A program made the position numbers and the translations under genes. A stretch of 17,463 nt of DNA, from the NCBI GenBank assembly GCA_035416745.1, contig DAOLNV010000098.1, positions 1 to 17,463 of the forward strand, given 5' to 3'. The notes beneath the pieces are model-generated. The model was not told the origin of the DNA. It worked only from the letters and a program-made list of their open reading frames with translations, and did no database searches. Below are positions 6,338-15,273 of the stretch, piece by piece. How positions within the stretch are numbered: the first letter of the stretch is position 1; each line of letters begins with the position of its first letter. This DNA comes from Candidatus Hydrogenedentota bacterium. Its GTDB lineage: Bacteria; Hydrogenedentota; Hydrogenedentia; Hydrogenedentales; SLHB01.

Positions 6338-7301
6338 GCAACAAGAGCTTGCCGTTAAGGTCAGAGACCTTGAGCGCCGGTTTGGGGACTTCATAGCCGT
6401 GAATCGGGTCAGTTTCGATGTCCCCAAGGGCGAGATTTTCGGGTTCCTCGGCCCGAACGGCGCTGGCAAGTCCACCACGATACGGATGTTGTGCGGCATC
6501 CTTGCGCCTACGGGCGGCGCCGGCACCGTGGCCGGGTACGACATTCGAACAGAGGCCGAACGGATCAAGGCCCATATCGGCTACATGAGCCAGAAATTCA
6601 GTCTCTATGAGGACCTGACGGTCGAGGAGAACATCGATTTCTATAGCGGTATCTACCGGATACCGGCTGAAAAGAAGCGCGCGCGGAAGGAATGGGCCAT
6701 CGAAATGGCCGGACTCCAGGAACACCGGCATTCCAAGACGGGCACGCTTTCGGGCGGGTGGAAGCAGCGGCTTTCCCTGGGCTGCGCCGTCCTGCACGAG
6801 CCGCCCATCATCTTCTTGGACGAACCCACGTCGGGCGTGGACCCGATGAGCCGCCGCCGGTTTTGGGAACTCATCTACGAACTCGCCGGAAGAGGCGTCA
6901 CTATTTTCGTTACGACGCACTACATGGACGAGGCCGAGTACTGCGATCGGATCGGCCTGGTGTATCGCGGCGAACTCATCGCGCTGGGTTCCCCGCAGAA
7001 GCTCAAGACGGAACTGATGAAGGAAGACGTGTTGGAGGTCCAATGCGAGCGGCCGCAAGAAGCTATGGAAGCGCTCGAACAACTTGGAAGCGTCCGTGAA
7101 GTGGCTTTGTTCGGAAAGGGGCTGCATGTGGTCGCGATGGACGGACCGGCGGCGGAACGCGATATTCGCAATCTCCTGGTGAAACAAGCCTATCCCGTTC
7201 ACAGCATCGAAACCATCGTCCCTTCCCTGGAAGACGTGTTCGTGTCGCTCATCGAAATGAGGGATCGGGAGGAAGGGGTACTCAAGGAGGTCCGGGCATG
7301 A
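6327..7301 (+). CDS. ABC exporter ATPase 2 (YbhF C-half-like)
   Basis: A 324-residue ABC-2 type ATP-binding protein with a complete set of motifs: Walker A GPNGAGKST (42-50), Q-loop YMSQKFSLYEDLT, signature LSGGWKQ (141-147), Walker B IIFLDEPT (161-168) and switch histidine H198 in VTTHYMDEAEYC. It is likely to be the hydrolysing partner of the preceding ATPase. The open frame reaches back to 6174 inside the first ATPase gene. ATG 6327 (MPDEQQELAV) is chosen because the ABC fold begins right after it; its ribosome binding site is weak (GGCGGA), which fits coupled translation. The stop overlaps the first permease start (ATGA). Confidence 0.92.
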   Translation: MPDEQQELAVKVRDLERRFGDFIAVNRVSFDVPKGEIFGFLGPNGAGKSTTIRMLCGILAPTGGAGTVAGYDIRTEAERIKAHIGYMSQKFSLYEDLTVEENIDFYSGIYRIPAEKKRARKEWAIEMAGLQEHRHSKTGTLSGGWKQRLSLGCAVLHEPPIIFLDEPTSGVDPMSRRRFWELIYELAGRGVTIFVTTHYMDEAEYCDRIGLVYRGELIALGSPQKLKTELMKEDVLEVQCERPQEAMEALEQLGSVREVALFGKGLHVVAMDGPAAERDIRNLLVKQAYPVHSIETIVPSLEDVFVSLIEMRDREEGVLKEVRA

Positions 7302-8431
7302 AGCCTCAGCGCATATGGGCGGTGAGCCGGAAGGAGTTCATCCACATCCTGCGCGACCCGCGAAGCCTCGGCATGGCCATCGCCATCCCGATGCTTCTGC
7401 TCGTTCTGTTCGGGTATGCCCTGACGCTGGACGTGGACGAAGTGCCCATGGTTGTCTGGGATCAGAGCCAGTCCCATGCGAGCCGGGAGTTCATCGCGCG
7501 TTTTGCGGGCTCCCGCTATTTCTCCTTGCGCGGCTATGTGAGGAACTACCGCGAGGTCGAACGGGCCATTGATACGCGGCAGGCGTTGCTTGCCATTGTC
7601 ATTCCCACAGATTTCGCAGACCGCCTCGAATCGCTCCAAGAGACGCCGGTCCAAGTCATTGTAGACGGCAGCGACTCGAATACGGCCACTATTGCCATGG
7701 GCTATGTGGACATCCTTGCCCTCGCTCATTCACAGGAGGTCGTTCTGGCGCAGGCACGCCGCGTCACGGGCAAGAGCTTCGAGCAGCCCATCGATTTTCG
7801 GCCCCGGGTGTGGTTTAACGCCGACCTGGAATCCAAGAACTACATCATTCCCGGACTTATCGCCGTCATCATGATGGTGATTGCCGCGTTGTTGACCTCG
7901 CTGACCGTGGCCCGGGAATGGGAACGGGGCACGATGGAGCAGCTGATCTCCACGCCCGTCAAAGGACATGAACTGATCCTGGGAAAACTCTTTCCGTATT
8001 TCGTTATCGGGATGCTGGACATGTTGCTGGCCGTGCTCATGGGGGAGTTCGTGTTTCACGTGCCGCTGCGCGGAAACGTGGCCCTGCTGTTTGCGATGGC
8101 CGCTATCTTCCTCGCGGGGGCATTGTCCATGGGGATGGTGATCAGCATCGTGACCAAGAGCCAGTTGCTGGCCAGTCAGTTGGCCATGGTGCTCACCTTC
8201 CTGCCCTCGTTCCTGCTGTCCGGATTCATGTACGCCATCGGCAACATGCCGCGTGCGATCCAGGTGCTCACGCACGTCATCCCGGCCCGTTACTTTGTGG
8301 CGTTGCTCAAGGGCATCTACCTGAAAGGGATCGGGCTGGAAGTCCTGGCGCTCGAGGCCTTGCTGTTGACGGTATTCGGCGCCGCCATGGTGGCCTTGGC
8401 AAACTTCAAGTTCAAGAAGAAGCTCGCGTAG
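7298..8431 (+). CDS. ABC-2 type permease 1 (YbhS-like)
   Basis: A 377-residue membrane component of the exporter. One membrane helix lies near the N-terminus (about 24-42), a large extracytoplasmic domain follows (about 45-178), then five helices at about 181-205, 231-250, 260-285, 290-315 and 345-370. The cytoplasmic loop REWERGTMEQLISTP (206-220) is the coupling segment typical of YbhS/YhhJ-type ABC-2 permeases. LLSGFMYAIGNMP near 307 is also family-typical. It forms a heterodimer with the next permease by analogy with YbhS/YbhR. Substrates of this exporter class include drugs, cations and other small molecules; the one transported here is unknown. Confidence 0.92.
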   Translation: MKPQRIWAVSRKEFIHILRDPRSLGMAIAIPMLLLVLFGYALTLDVDEVPMVVWDQSQSHASREFIARFAGSRYFSLRGYVRNYREVERAIDTRQALLAIVIPTDFADRLESLQETPVQVIVDGSDSNTATIAMGYVDILALAHSQEVVLAQARRVTGKSFEQPIDFRPRVWFNADLESKNYIIPGLIAVIMMVIAALLTSLTVAREWERGTMEQLISTPVKGHELILGKLFPYFVIGMLDMLLAVLMGEFVFHVPLRGNVALLFAMAAIFLAGALSMGMVISIVTKSQLLASQLAMVLTFLPSFLLSGFMYAIGNMPRAIQVLTHVIPARYFVALLKGIYLKGIGLEVLALEALLLTVFGAAMVALANFKFKKKLA

Positions 8432-8448
8432 ACCGAGGAGAAACAGCC

Positions 8449-9579
8449 ATGTGGGAACGCATCCAGCACATGCTCATAAAGGAATTCATTCAGATCTTTC
8501 GCGACCCGAAGATGAAAGGCGTGATCTTCGCCATGCCCATAATCCAGGTCCTGGTGTTCGGCTACGCGGTCACCACGGATGTGAAGCACGTGGCGCTGGC
8601 GATCTTTGACCGCGACAGCACCCAGACGAGCAGAGAACTCGCGGCACGGTTCACCGCCACGGAGTATTTCGACGTCGCCGCCTATGTCCAGAATGATGCT
8701 GAGGCGAGAGACCTTATCGACCGTGGAAAGGCCCAAGCCCTGCTGCGGATTGACAAAGGGTTTGAAGACGACCTGCGCGCGGGGCGGCAAGTGCCGGTGC
8801 AGCTCCTTGTCGAAGGCACGGATTCGAATACGGCCGGCATCGTCTTGAACTATTCGGGCAAGATCGTGGGCAAGTTCTCCCAGGATGTCCTGAATGACCG
8901 GCTGGCCCGGCAGCAAGGCAAAGCCGCCACGGACGCCGGCATTGTCGTCGAGCCGCGCGCGTGGTTCAACGAAAATCTGGAGAGCCGCAACTTTTACGTG
9001 CCCGGGGTTATCGCGATTCTCGTGATGCTGATTACCCTCATGCTCACGAGCATGGCCGTGGTGCGCGAGAAGGAGATCGGGACCATCGAACAGATCATGG
9101 TAACGCCCATTACGCCGTTGGAGTTCATCCTCGGGAAATCGGTTCCTTTCGCCTTGATTGGGTTCGCCGACGTGCTCATCATCACGGCGGTCGCCGTATT
9201 CTGGTTTCAGGTGCCGATACGCGGCAACCTGCTGCTTCTGTTCGCGGCGACCGGACTGTATCTCATGACCACACTCGGCATCGGCCTCCTGATTTCCACG
9301 GTGAGTCAGACGCAACAGCAGGCCATGATGAGCACGTTCTTCTTCTATTTTCCGGCCGTGCTGCTCTCCGGGTTCATGTTTCCCATTGCCAATATGCCGG
9401 TCGTGGTCCAATGGGCCACCTGCCTGAACCCGTTACGATACTTCCTGGTGATCGTACGCGGGATCTTCCTCAAAGGGGTAGGCGTCTCGATTCTGTGGCC
9501 ACAATTGGCGGCATTGGCGATCATGGGCGCGGCGGTACTTTGGTTTGCTTCACGACGATTTCACAAGACGCTGGTGTAG
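8449..9579 (+). CDS. ABC-2 type permease 2 (YbhR-like)
   Basis: A 376-residue paralogue of the preceding permease with the same plan: N-terminal helix (about 23-41), extracytoplasmic domain, then five helices. The coupling loop reads REKEIGTIEQIMVTP (206-220) and the late motif LLSGFMFPIANMP is present. GAGGAG lies 7 bases upstream of the ATG, 17 bases after the previous stop. With HlyD and the two ATPases it completes an exporter like YbhGFSR. The nitric oxide reductase gene follows after 60 bases with no terminator visible between them, so one transcript is likely. Confidence 0.92.
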   Translation: MWERIQHMLIKEFIQIFRDPKMKGVIFAMPIIQVLVFGYAVTTDVKHVALAIFDRDSTQTSRELAARFTATEYFDVAAYVQNDAEARDLIDRGKAQALLRIDKGFEDDLRAGRQVPVQLLVEGTDSNTAGIVLNYSGKIVGKFSQDVLNDRLARQQGKAATDAGIVVEPRAWFNENLESRNFYVPGVIAILVMLITLMLTSMAVVREKEIGTIEQIMVTPITPLEFILGKSVPFALIGFADVLIITAVAVFWFQVPIRGNLLLLFAATGLYLMTTLGIGLLISTVSQTQQQAMMSTFFFYFPAVLLSGFMFPIANMPVVVQWATCLNPLRYFLVIVRGIFLKGVGVSILWPQLAALAIMGAAVLWFASRRFHKTLV

Positions 9580-9639
9580 AATGAGCGATGTTGGCTCTAA
9601 CCGTGATACAGAGGCAGAGAACCTTGAGAGGACCTGATC

Positions 9640-11925
9640 ATGAATATGGACTCGTCGTCTTTGGAAAGGCTGTCGCCCTGGTGGAAAAACGCCGTCATCC
9701 TCGTGATGATTCTCGGTTTCTCCGTACTCATCGGGTTGGCCGTGAAGTCGTACAAGGATGCCCCGCCCATTCCTGACGAAGTCGTGGGGCCCGGCGGAGC
9801 CGCAGTCTTCACGGCTGAAGACATTCGGTCGGGCCAGGAGGTATTCCTGAAATACGGCCTGATGGAAAACGGCACGGTCTGGGGACATGGGGCGTATCTT
9901 GGCCCGGATTTTTCGGCCAAGTATCTGCATCAACAGACGCTTGATTCTTACGAGTTTCTGGCCAGGCAGAAGTTCGGCGCCGACTGGGGGGGCTTGACGC
10001 CTGAACAACAGGACGTGATTCAGGGAGAAGTGGCCAGAGATACTCGCATCAACCGGTATGACGCTGCGAAGGGCGTCCTCACGCTAACCCCGGCCCAAGC
10101 CTACAGTTTTGAAAAGCAGCAGGAACAATGGCGTGAGTTCTTCGCTGCTCCCGTCAACAACTTCGGCCTGCCCACGACGTACATCGCGGACCCGAAGGAA
10201 CTTCGCCAGGTTACAACCTTCTTCTTCTGGACGGCATGGGCCTGTGCCACCAACCGGCCAGGCGAGGTTTTCTCCTATACGAACAACTTCCCATACGACC
10301 CCGCCGTCGATAACCTTCCCACACACGGTGCGATTCTGTGGAGCGCATTGAGCCTGATTGCCCTGCTCGGCGGCACGGGTCTCGCCCTGTTCGCCTTTGG
10401 CCGCTTCGATTTCCTCGGTTGGCAGGAAAAGGAGCACCGGCATCCGCAACTGCTATCCAGCACGCTGACGGATGGCCAACGGGCGACGCTCAAGTATTTC
10501 GCGGTTGCCGCCCTGCTGTTCCTGGGACAATCGCTCATCGGCGGGGCGATAGCCCACTACCGGGCGGAACCCGCCAACTTCTATGGCCTCGACCTCTCAA
10601 CGCTGTTGCCAAGCAATATTCTGCGGACCTGGCATCTGCAACTGGCCATCTTTTGGGTGGCCACGTGTTTTGTGGCGGGCGGGCTTTGGCTGGCATCGGC
10701 CGTTAACCGCAAAGAATCCAAAGGACAGGTCTTCGGCATTCACTTTCTCTTCGCGGCGCTGGTTGTCGTGGTTGTAGGAAGTCTGCTTGGGGAATGGCTT
10801 GGCATCAACCGCCTGCTGGGCGGCTTCTGGTTCTGGCTGGGGCATCAAGGCTGGGAATACCTGGACCTTGGGCGGGCCTGGCAGGTGCTGCTGGCAGTTG
10901 GGCTGCTGGTCTGGCTTGTGCTCATTGCCCGCGCCGTGTGGCCGGTAAGGAACGACCCGGAAAAGGGGCAAATCGCCTCCCTGTTCCTGTATGCCGCTGT
11001 CGGCATTCCTCTGTTCTATGTGCCGGCCATGTTCTTTGCCAGCCGCACCAACTTGACCGTTGTAGACATGTGGCGGTTCTGGATAATCCATCTTTGGGTC
11101 GAGGGGTTTTTCGAACTGTTCGTCACGACAATGGTGGCGTTGATGTTCTTTCTGCTCGGCATGGTGTCCCGCACAACGGCCCTGCGGGTCGTCTATCTGG
11201 ATGCCATCTTGTACCTTGGCTCCGGGATTATCGGTACGGGCCATCACTGGTATTGGACCGGTCAGAGCCACGTTGCGATGGCGTTCTCGGCCGTTTTCTC
11301 CGCCCTGGAGGTGGTGCCATTGACGCTGTTGACACTGGATGCCTGGGACTTCATATCGCTGTCCAGCCGCGATTGCGCGGAATGTGGCAAGAAGGTGGCG
11401 ATACCGCACCGATGGACCTTCTATTTCCTCATGGCAGTCGGTTTCTGGAACTTCCTGGGAGCGGGTGTATTCGGTTTTCTTATCAACCTGCCTATCGTCA
11501 GCTACTTCGAGGTGGGTACTCTGTTGACACCGAACCATGGGCATGCAGCCATGATGGGGGTGTTCGGAATGCTGGGCGTGGCGTTGATGGTGTTCGCGTT
11601 TCGCGAGGCGTCCACTGACAAAGAATGGCAGCGGATTGGTAAGCTTGTGGGTGTGGCGTTCTTCGGTCTGAACACGGGTTTGCTTCTTATGATAGTCACG
11701 AATCTCTTCCCCGGCGGGGTGTATCAGTTGTATGACGTGCTTGCAAACGGGTACTGGCATGCACGGAGTCCCGAGTTCCTGACCAATGGTCTGATGCACA
11801 CCATCGAATGGCTACGGCTTCCCGCGGATGCCGTCTTTATCGGGCTTGGCTGCGTGCCCCTGGGCTTAGCAGGCCTTTGGGTCTACGCGAAGGCATGGTT
11901 TTCCGTCCAACCCGACGAAAGGTGA
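9640..11925 (+). CDS. norB: Quinol-dependent nitric oxide reductase (qNOR)
   Basis: A 761-residue membrane enzyme that reduces two NO to N2O with electrons from quinol. The N-terminal region (helix at about 16-36, then a periplasmic domain to about 225) replaces the NorC subunit and has no CxxCH haem c motif, which marks the quinol form. The NorB part carries all expected ligands: H332 (WHLQLAIFW) and H635 for the low-spin haem, H633 (NHGH) for haem b3, and H484, H535, H536 (IIHLWVEGFFE, GTGHHWYW) for the non-haem iron. E488 and E557 fall at the positions of the catalytic Glu pair of cytochrome-type NOR. No other denitrification gene is in the window, so detoxification is as likely as respiration. 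GAGAGGA lies 9 bases upstream of the ATG. Confidence 0.95.
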   Translation: MNMDSSSLERLSPWWKNAVILVMILGFSVLIGLAVKSYKDAPPIPDEVVGPGGAAVFTAEDIRSGQEVFLKYGLMENGTVWGHGAYLGPDFSAKYLHQQTLDSYEFLARQKFGADWGGLTPEQQDVIQGEVARDTRINRYDAAKGVLTLTPAQAYSFEKQQEQWREFFAAPVNNFGLPTTYIADPKELRQVTTFFFWTAWACATNRPGEVFSYTNNFPYDPAVDNLPTHGAILWSALSLIALLGGTGLALFAFGRFDFLGWQEKEHRHPQLLSSTLTDGQRATLKYFAVAALLFLGQSLIGGAIAHYRAEPANFYGLDLSTLLPSNILRTWHLQLAIFWVATCFVAGGLWLASAVNRKESKGQVFGIHFLFAALVVVVVGSLLGEWLGINRLLGGFWFWLGHQGWEYLDLGRAWQVLLAVGLLVWLVLIARAVWPVRNDPEKGQIASLFLYAAVGIPLFYVPAMFFASRTNLTVVDMWRFWIIHLWVEGFFELFVTTMVALMFFLLGMVSRTTALRVVYLDAILYLGSGIIGTGHHWYWTGQSHVAMAFSAVFSALEVVPLTLLTLDAWDFISLSSRDCAECGKKVAIPHRWTFYFLMAVGFWNFLGAGVFGFLINLPIVSYFEVGTLLTPNHGHAAMMGVFGMLGVALMVFAFREASTDKEWQRIGKLVGVAFFGLNTGLLLMIVTNLFPGGVYQLYDVLANGYWHARSPEFLTNGLMHTIEWLRLPADAVFIGLGCVPLGLAGLWVYAKAWFSVQPDER

Positions 11926-12649
11926 AGAGCGGTTTTCAAGTTGTGTGGACTGGCGGGCTCTCCGCACTTCGCTGATACACACAGAGCTGATGCGGCAACG
12001 CCGGATTCTTTGCTTGAAGCCCCGCGGGGGATTTGAATGCCGCAGCCCAAGAACCAGCGCACGGCCTGATGAATTCAGTCATGTCCAGTCCGGTAACGCG
12101 TCCAAAAACGAGGTTCTACGGACCGAGAAGGGTATCAGATGGCGCCGCAACTTAAAGAATTCAGCCAAGAGCCTCACCATTGCAAGTCCTTGCCTGGCGA
12201 CAAGGACGAATATTCAGGAACACCCCTGTCGAGCAAGGGACGGGGATCGCTTTGCAGCAGCCACATCCCGGAAGGTTCGTAGGCACAAGGGGAGCATAAC
12301 AAGAGCACTTTGGACAGCCCTGTTGACTATGCTCTTCGCACGGTGTTCAGAGCATGGCCGCACCCGTCCCAGAACGCAAGACACGCCATCCTGCTGCTAG
12401 TCACCGTCTTCAGTCTGCGTGGCCGGTCTCCTTAGCCGCTGGAGATCGGCCATGTTCACTCCCCATTGCCATGTGGACGCATGGGGACAGGCGTGCGGGT
12501 GTTGTCGGCGGTTGCGGTTGAGCCCTGTCAAATCGAATAATGAGGGGGTAAGGCTATTCTGCGCCGCGGGCAGCTCATGCTGCCGGACGGGACCCGATCC
12601 GTGCTGGCAATACTGGCCGTCTTTGGTCATGGAGGTTTCGTAGACTGCC
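11926..12649. other. 724-bp gap without a recognisable gene
   Basis: I see no gene I recognise on either strand. Open frames are present (for example 12139-12282, 47 codons from ATG), but none has a good ribosome binding site or a known motif. There is no clear terminator right after norB. CCCCGCGGGG (12020-12029) is a short palindrome without a T-run, and GAGCATA (12292-12298) with TATGCTC (12328-12334) is a weak inverted repeat. A strong hairpin is listed separately. The region may be decayed coding sequence plus the promoter of the GTPase gene. Confidence 0.5.
12421..12451. repeat. Strong hairpin in the norB-GTPase gap
   Basis: GGCCGGTCTCC (12421-12431) pairs with GGAGATCGGCC (12441-12451) across a 9-base loop: 11 pairs, one of them a G-U wobble in plus-strand RNA. 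No T-run follows on the plus strand. It could belong to a structured leader, a small RNA or a rho-assisted end. Confidence 0.45.
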
Positions 12650-13639
12650 ATGCCGACGAATCTTCCTCCGGAGTACTTTGAGGCGGAACGGCGATTCCGC
12701 GAAAGCGTATCGGACCGTGAGAAGATCGCTTGTTTGGAGGAACTGCTCGGCACAATTCCCAAACACAAGGGTACGGACAAGCTGCGGGCTGACTATCGTC
12801 GCAAGCTTTCCAAGCTCAAGTCCGAGGCAGAAGCTAAGAAAAAGACGGGGCGCCATGCGTCGGCCTATCACGTCGAGAAAGAAGGGCCTGTCCGGGTTGT
12901 GGTGGTTGGCGCGCCCAATGTGGGGAAGAGCGCGCTGGTCGCGGCGGTTACGCATGCGGCCCCGAAGGTATCCGAGTACGAGTTCACGACATGGGCGCCG
13001 ACGCCGGGGATGATGCTCGTGCGGGACATCCAAATCCAACTGGTGGACACCCCGGCGTTAAGCAGGCAGCATGTGGAGCCGGAATTGTTCAACCTGATCC
13101 GCAGCGCGGACTTGCTCCTTTTGGTCGTTAGCGTTCAGTCGCAGATCCTCGCTGAGTTGGAAGAATCCCTGGGTTTGTTGGAGGAGTACCGCATTGTCTT
13201 GTGTGGCAAGGAAGGGGATGCGCGCTCGTTGGACAAGGGATTCGCGTCTGTCCCGTGCATTGTCCTGGTCAACAAGGTTGATGACGCCGCGTGGGACGAG
13301 GAGTTCGGAGCGTTCCGTGAACTGTTTGAAAACGAATGGCCTCTGTTGCCCATTTCCGTGACGGCTTGCCGTAACCTGGAGCAGATGAAAGAGATGGTTT
13401 TCCAGCGGCTGGGCATCATGCGTGTCTACTCGAAGGAACCAGGAAAGGCGCCGGAACTCCACGCGCCGTTCGTACTGAAGAAAGGAAGCTCGGTCATGGA
13501 GTTTGCCGCCAGAGTGCATAAGGATTTCGTGCTGCACCTGAAGACAGCCCGGGTTTGGGGTGAGGGAGTTCATGACGGCCAAATGGTTGGGCGCGACCAT
13601 GTGCTGCACGATGGAGATGTGGTTGAATTGCACACGTAA
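12650..13639 (+). CDS. DRG/Obg-like GTPase with C-terminal TGS domain
   Basis: A 329-residue GTP-binding protein. A basic helical N-terminus (about 1-75, rich in Lys/Arg/Glu) precedes the G domain: G1 GAPNVGKS (87-94), a G2 threonine near 113-118, G3 DTPA (133-136, with Ala where Gly is usual), and G4 NKVD (208-211). A TGS domain fills about 265-328 (SVMEFAARVHKDF, then GQMVGRDHVLHDGDVVEL). The layout resembles the DRG/Rbg proteins, which act in translation or ribosome quality control. The bacterial members are poorly characterised. GGAGG lies 14 bases before the ATG, a long spacing. The sigma factor gene follows on the same strand about 100 bases later. Confidence 0.85.
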   Translation: MPTNLPPEYFEAERRFRESVSDREKIACLEELLGTIPKHKGTDKLRADYRRKLSKLKSEAEAKKKTGRHASAYHVEKEGPVRVVVVGAPNVGKSALVAAVTHAAPKVSEYEFTTWAPTPGMMLVRDIQIQLVDTPALSRQHVEPELFNLIRSADLLLLVVSVQSQILAELEESLGLLEEYRIVLCGKEGDARSLDKGFASVPCIVLVNKVDDAAWDEEFGAFRELFENEWPLLPISVTACRNLEQMKEMVFQRLGIMRVYSKEPGKAPELHAPFVLKKGSSVMEFAARVHKDFVLHLKTARVWGEGVHDGQMVGRDHVLHDGDVVELHT

Positions 13640-13747
13640 CCCGCAGGGGTTGGCGCGTTCCCCGTACGCCCAGTTGAAGTAGAGTATGGGTTCTGGTGAA
13701 ATTACGGGAGCCGGCCGGATCATAACTTGGTTCCACAGACTGAACTC

Positions 13748-14485
13748 ATGTGCGCGCCGCGAGATGGGAGATTGCCCACGAGACAGTTTGAAACAACCCG
13801 ATGGAGCGTTGTGCGAGCAGCGGCAACGGGAGGCTCCCAGGCTCGCAGTGCATTGGAGACACTCTGTTCCACTTACTGGCACCCGCTTTACATGTACATC
13901 CGCCATCGGGGCAACTCCGCCGAGGACGCGAAGGACCTGATTCAGGAGTTTTTCACACGCTTCCTGGAAAAGGACTACTTGAAAGACGTGGATCAGGCCA
14001 GAGGGAAGTTTCGCTCCTTCCTCCTTGCGTCGGTCAACCACTTCCTGGCCAATGAACGAGACCGCGCACGTACCCTCAAACGCGGCGGGGCCGTTACGTT
14101 TCTGCCCGTCGATTACGATTCGATTGAGGAGCGATATGCCGGCGCGGCGTCCCAGACCCAGTCCGCGGAACGGTTATTTGAGCGCGCTTGGGCCTTGGCC
14201 ACGCTTGAATCCACTCTCGCGCGTTTACGGCAAGAGTACACCCAGGCAGGAAAAGGTTCCCTGTTCGAGCGGCTGAAGGGCACGCTGACAGTCCAGGAAG
14301 ACCGTGCGCCATACCAGGAGATGGGGGCGGAACTCGGCCTCTCTGAGGGGGCAGTAAAGGTAGCCGTCCATCGCCTCCGGCGCCGGTACCGCGACGTGCT
14401 TCTGGAAGAGATTGCCGCAACGCTGGCCGAGGGCGAAGGTGTTGACGAAGAATTGTGCGACCTGTTTTCTGCTTTCGGGACCTGA
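13748..14485 (+). CDS. ECF-like RNA polymerase sigma factor, planctomycete-type
   Basis: A sigma-70 family factor of 245 residues from ATG 13748. TTG at 13727 would add seven residues, and neither start has a good ribosome binding site. The block FETTRWSVVRAA followed by YWHPLYMYIRHRGNSAEDAKDLIQEFFTRFLEKD is sigma region 2. LGLSEGAVKVAVHRLRRRYRDVL, near residues 190-212, is the region 4 helix-turn-helix. The long spacing, with KGSLFERLKGTL between the two regions, and the EELCDLFSAFG end are typical of the longer ECF-like factors abundant in planctomycete-type genomes. Typical ECF proteins are about 180-200 residues. No anti-sigma gene is beside it. Two matching promoter-like motifs lie just downstream, before the next two gene starts. 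Confidence 0.87.
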   Translation: MCAPRDGRLPTRQFETTRWSVVRAAATGGSQARSALETLCSTYWHPLYMYIRHRGNSAEDAKDLIQEFFTRFLEKDYLKDVDQARGKFRSFLLASVNHFLANERDRARTLKRGGAVTFLPVDYDSIEERYAGAASQTQSAERLFERAWALATLESTLARLRQEYTQAGKGSLFERLKGTLTVQEDRAPYQEMGAELGLSEGAVKVAVHRLRRRYRDVLLEEIAATLAEGEGVDEELCDLFSAFGT

Positions 14486-14539
14486 GCGAGTTTTGCCCTC
14501 GCGGCGGCGTCCGTTCCCACTGCAATGGGGCGTCGGTTT

Positions 14540-14566
14540 GTAACCTTCCCGCGCCTTTGCGTCTAT
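14540..14566 (+). promoter_or_regulatory. Candidate ECF promoter, copy 1
   Basis: GTAACCTTC (14540-14548), 13 bases, then TCTAT (14562-14566). The -35/-10 layout and the 'AAC' core of the upstream box are like ECF-sigma promoters. The same two boxes with the same 13-base spacing recur at 15270-15296. It would drive the frameshifted secreted-protein gene starting at 14659. Confidence 0.55.
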
Positions 14567-14658
14567 ACAGAAACGAGGCGCCGTGCCGCCCAACTATGTT
14601 GCCGCTTACGAGACCGAGAGGGCGCGGTCAGTTCGGAGTGCCTGAAAGGAGGTTTTCC

Positions 14659-15273
14659 ATGAAACCGCGCGTTCTGGCATCCGTGGCAGTGGTTATCCCG
14701 GTTGCCCTTACCCTGCCGGTGATCCTGGTCAAAGTGACGGGATCGAGGGACGAGCAGGCGGGAGCCGGTAATGGGCTTCAACAAGAGTATGGCCGGATTC
14801 GGGCATCCAGGGCGCCAAACTTCCTCCCGAACAGGGCCAAAGTAAGATCCAGGAGGCCGTGAAGCTGGCGCAGGAAGCCCCCTCGAACTACCTGATCACC
14901 CAGTGGAAAGGCGCGGGGGCCGGCGACAGCGGAGATTCCGTACTGCTTTCGACTATTCGCGGCGCCAATGCCCGCGAGCGCATGGTGGCGAGGTGCCGAG
15001 CTGCGGCTGAGGTCCTCGCCCCAAAAGCGCCATTAGCTTCAGCGTCGCATGATTGATTGGCCCACCTTGTGCCCTACGAGGTGCCCGGTTGGCCCGGTGG
15101 GATCCCTATGAAGGACAACCCCGCGGCGGCGCGAAGGGTCCCGTCAACTTGCCGTCTACAGCATTAGCGGGAACGGGCGGGCTAATGCCGGCGTTGAGTC
15201 CGTGGACGAGAAACAGGCAGGGCGCCAGGGGCATCACCACTGTCAGCGTATCACCATGACCCCTCGCCCGTAA
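14659..15273 (+). pseudogene. Probably frameshifted secreted-protein gene
   Basis: The start is strong: AAAGGAGG lies 8 bases before ATG 14659 and the product opens with a signal-like MKPRVLASVAVVIPVALTLP. That frame ends at 14862 after 67 residues, but its last third (RIRASRAPNFLPNRAKVRSRR) looks unlike coding sequence. From about 14800, coding-like sequence continues in another frame (IQGAKLPPEQGQSKIQEA... then EAPSNYLITQWKGAG) to a stop at 15054-15056, and after it in the same frame (LAHLVPYEVPGWPGGIPMKD). From about 15142 it returns to the first frame (QLAVYSISGNGRANAGVES ... HHHCQRITM), ending at TAA 15271. I read this as one gene of roughly 200 codons with two frameshifts and one stop. 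The family is not recognised. The alternative is a real 67-residue secreted peptide followed by unrelated sequence. Confidence 0.4.

Noticed and set aside
9640..10300. Haem c domain in the N-terminal part of the NO reductase
   Set aside because: There is no CxxCH motif, so this is the quinol-dependent form and not a cytochrome c fusion.
11945..12400. 151-codon frame after norB
   Set aside because: Its start is not ATG and it has no ribosome binding site. The product is rich in Arg, Ser and Thr with no recognisable domain.
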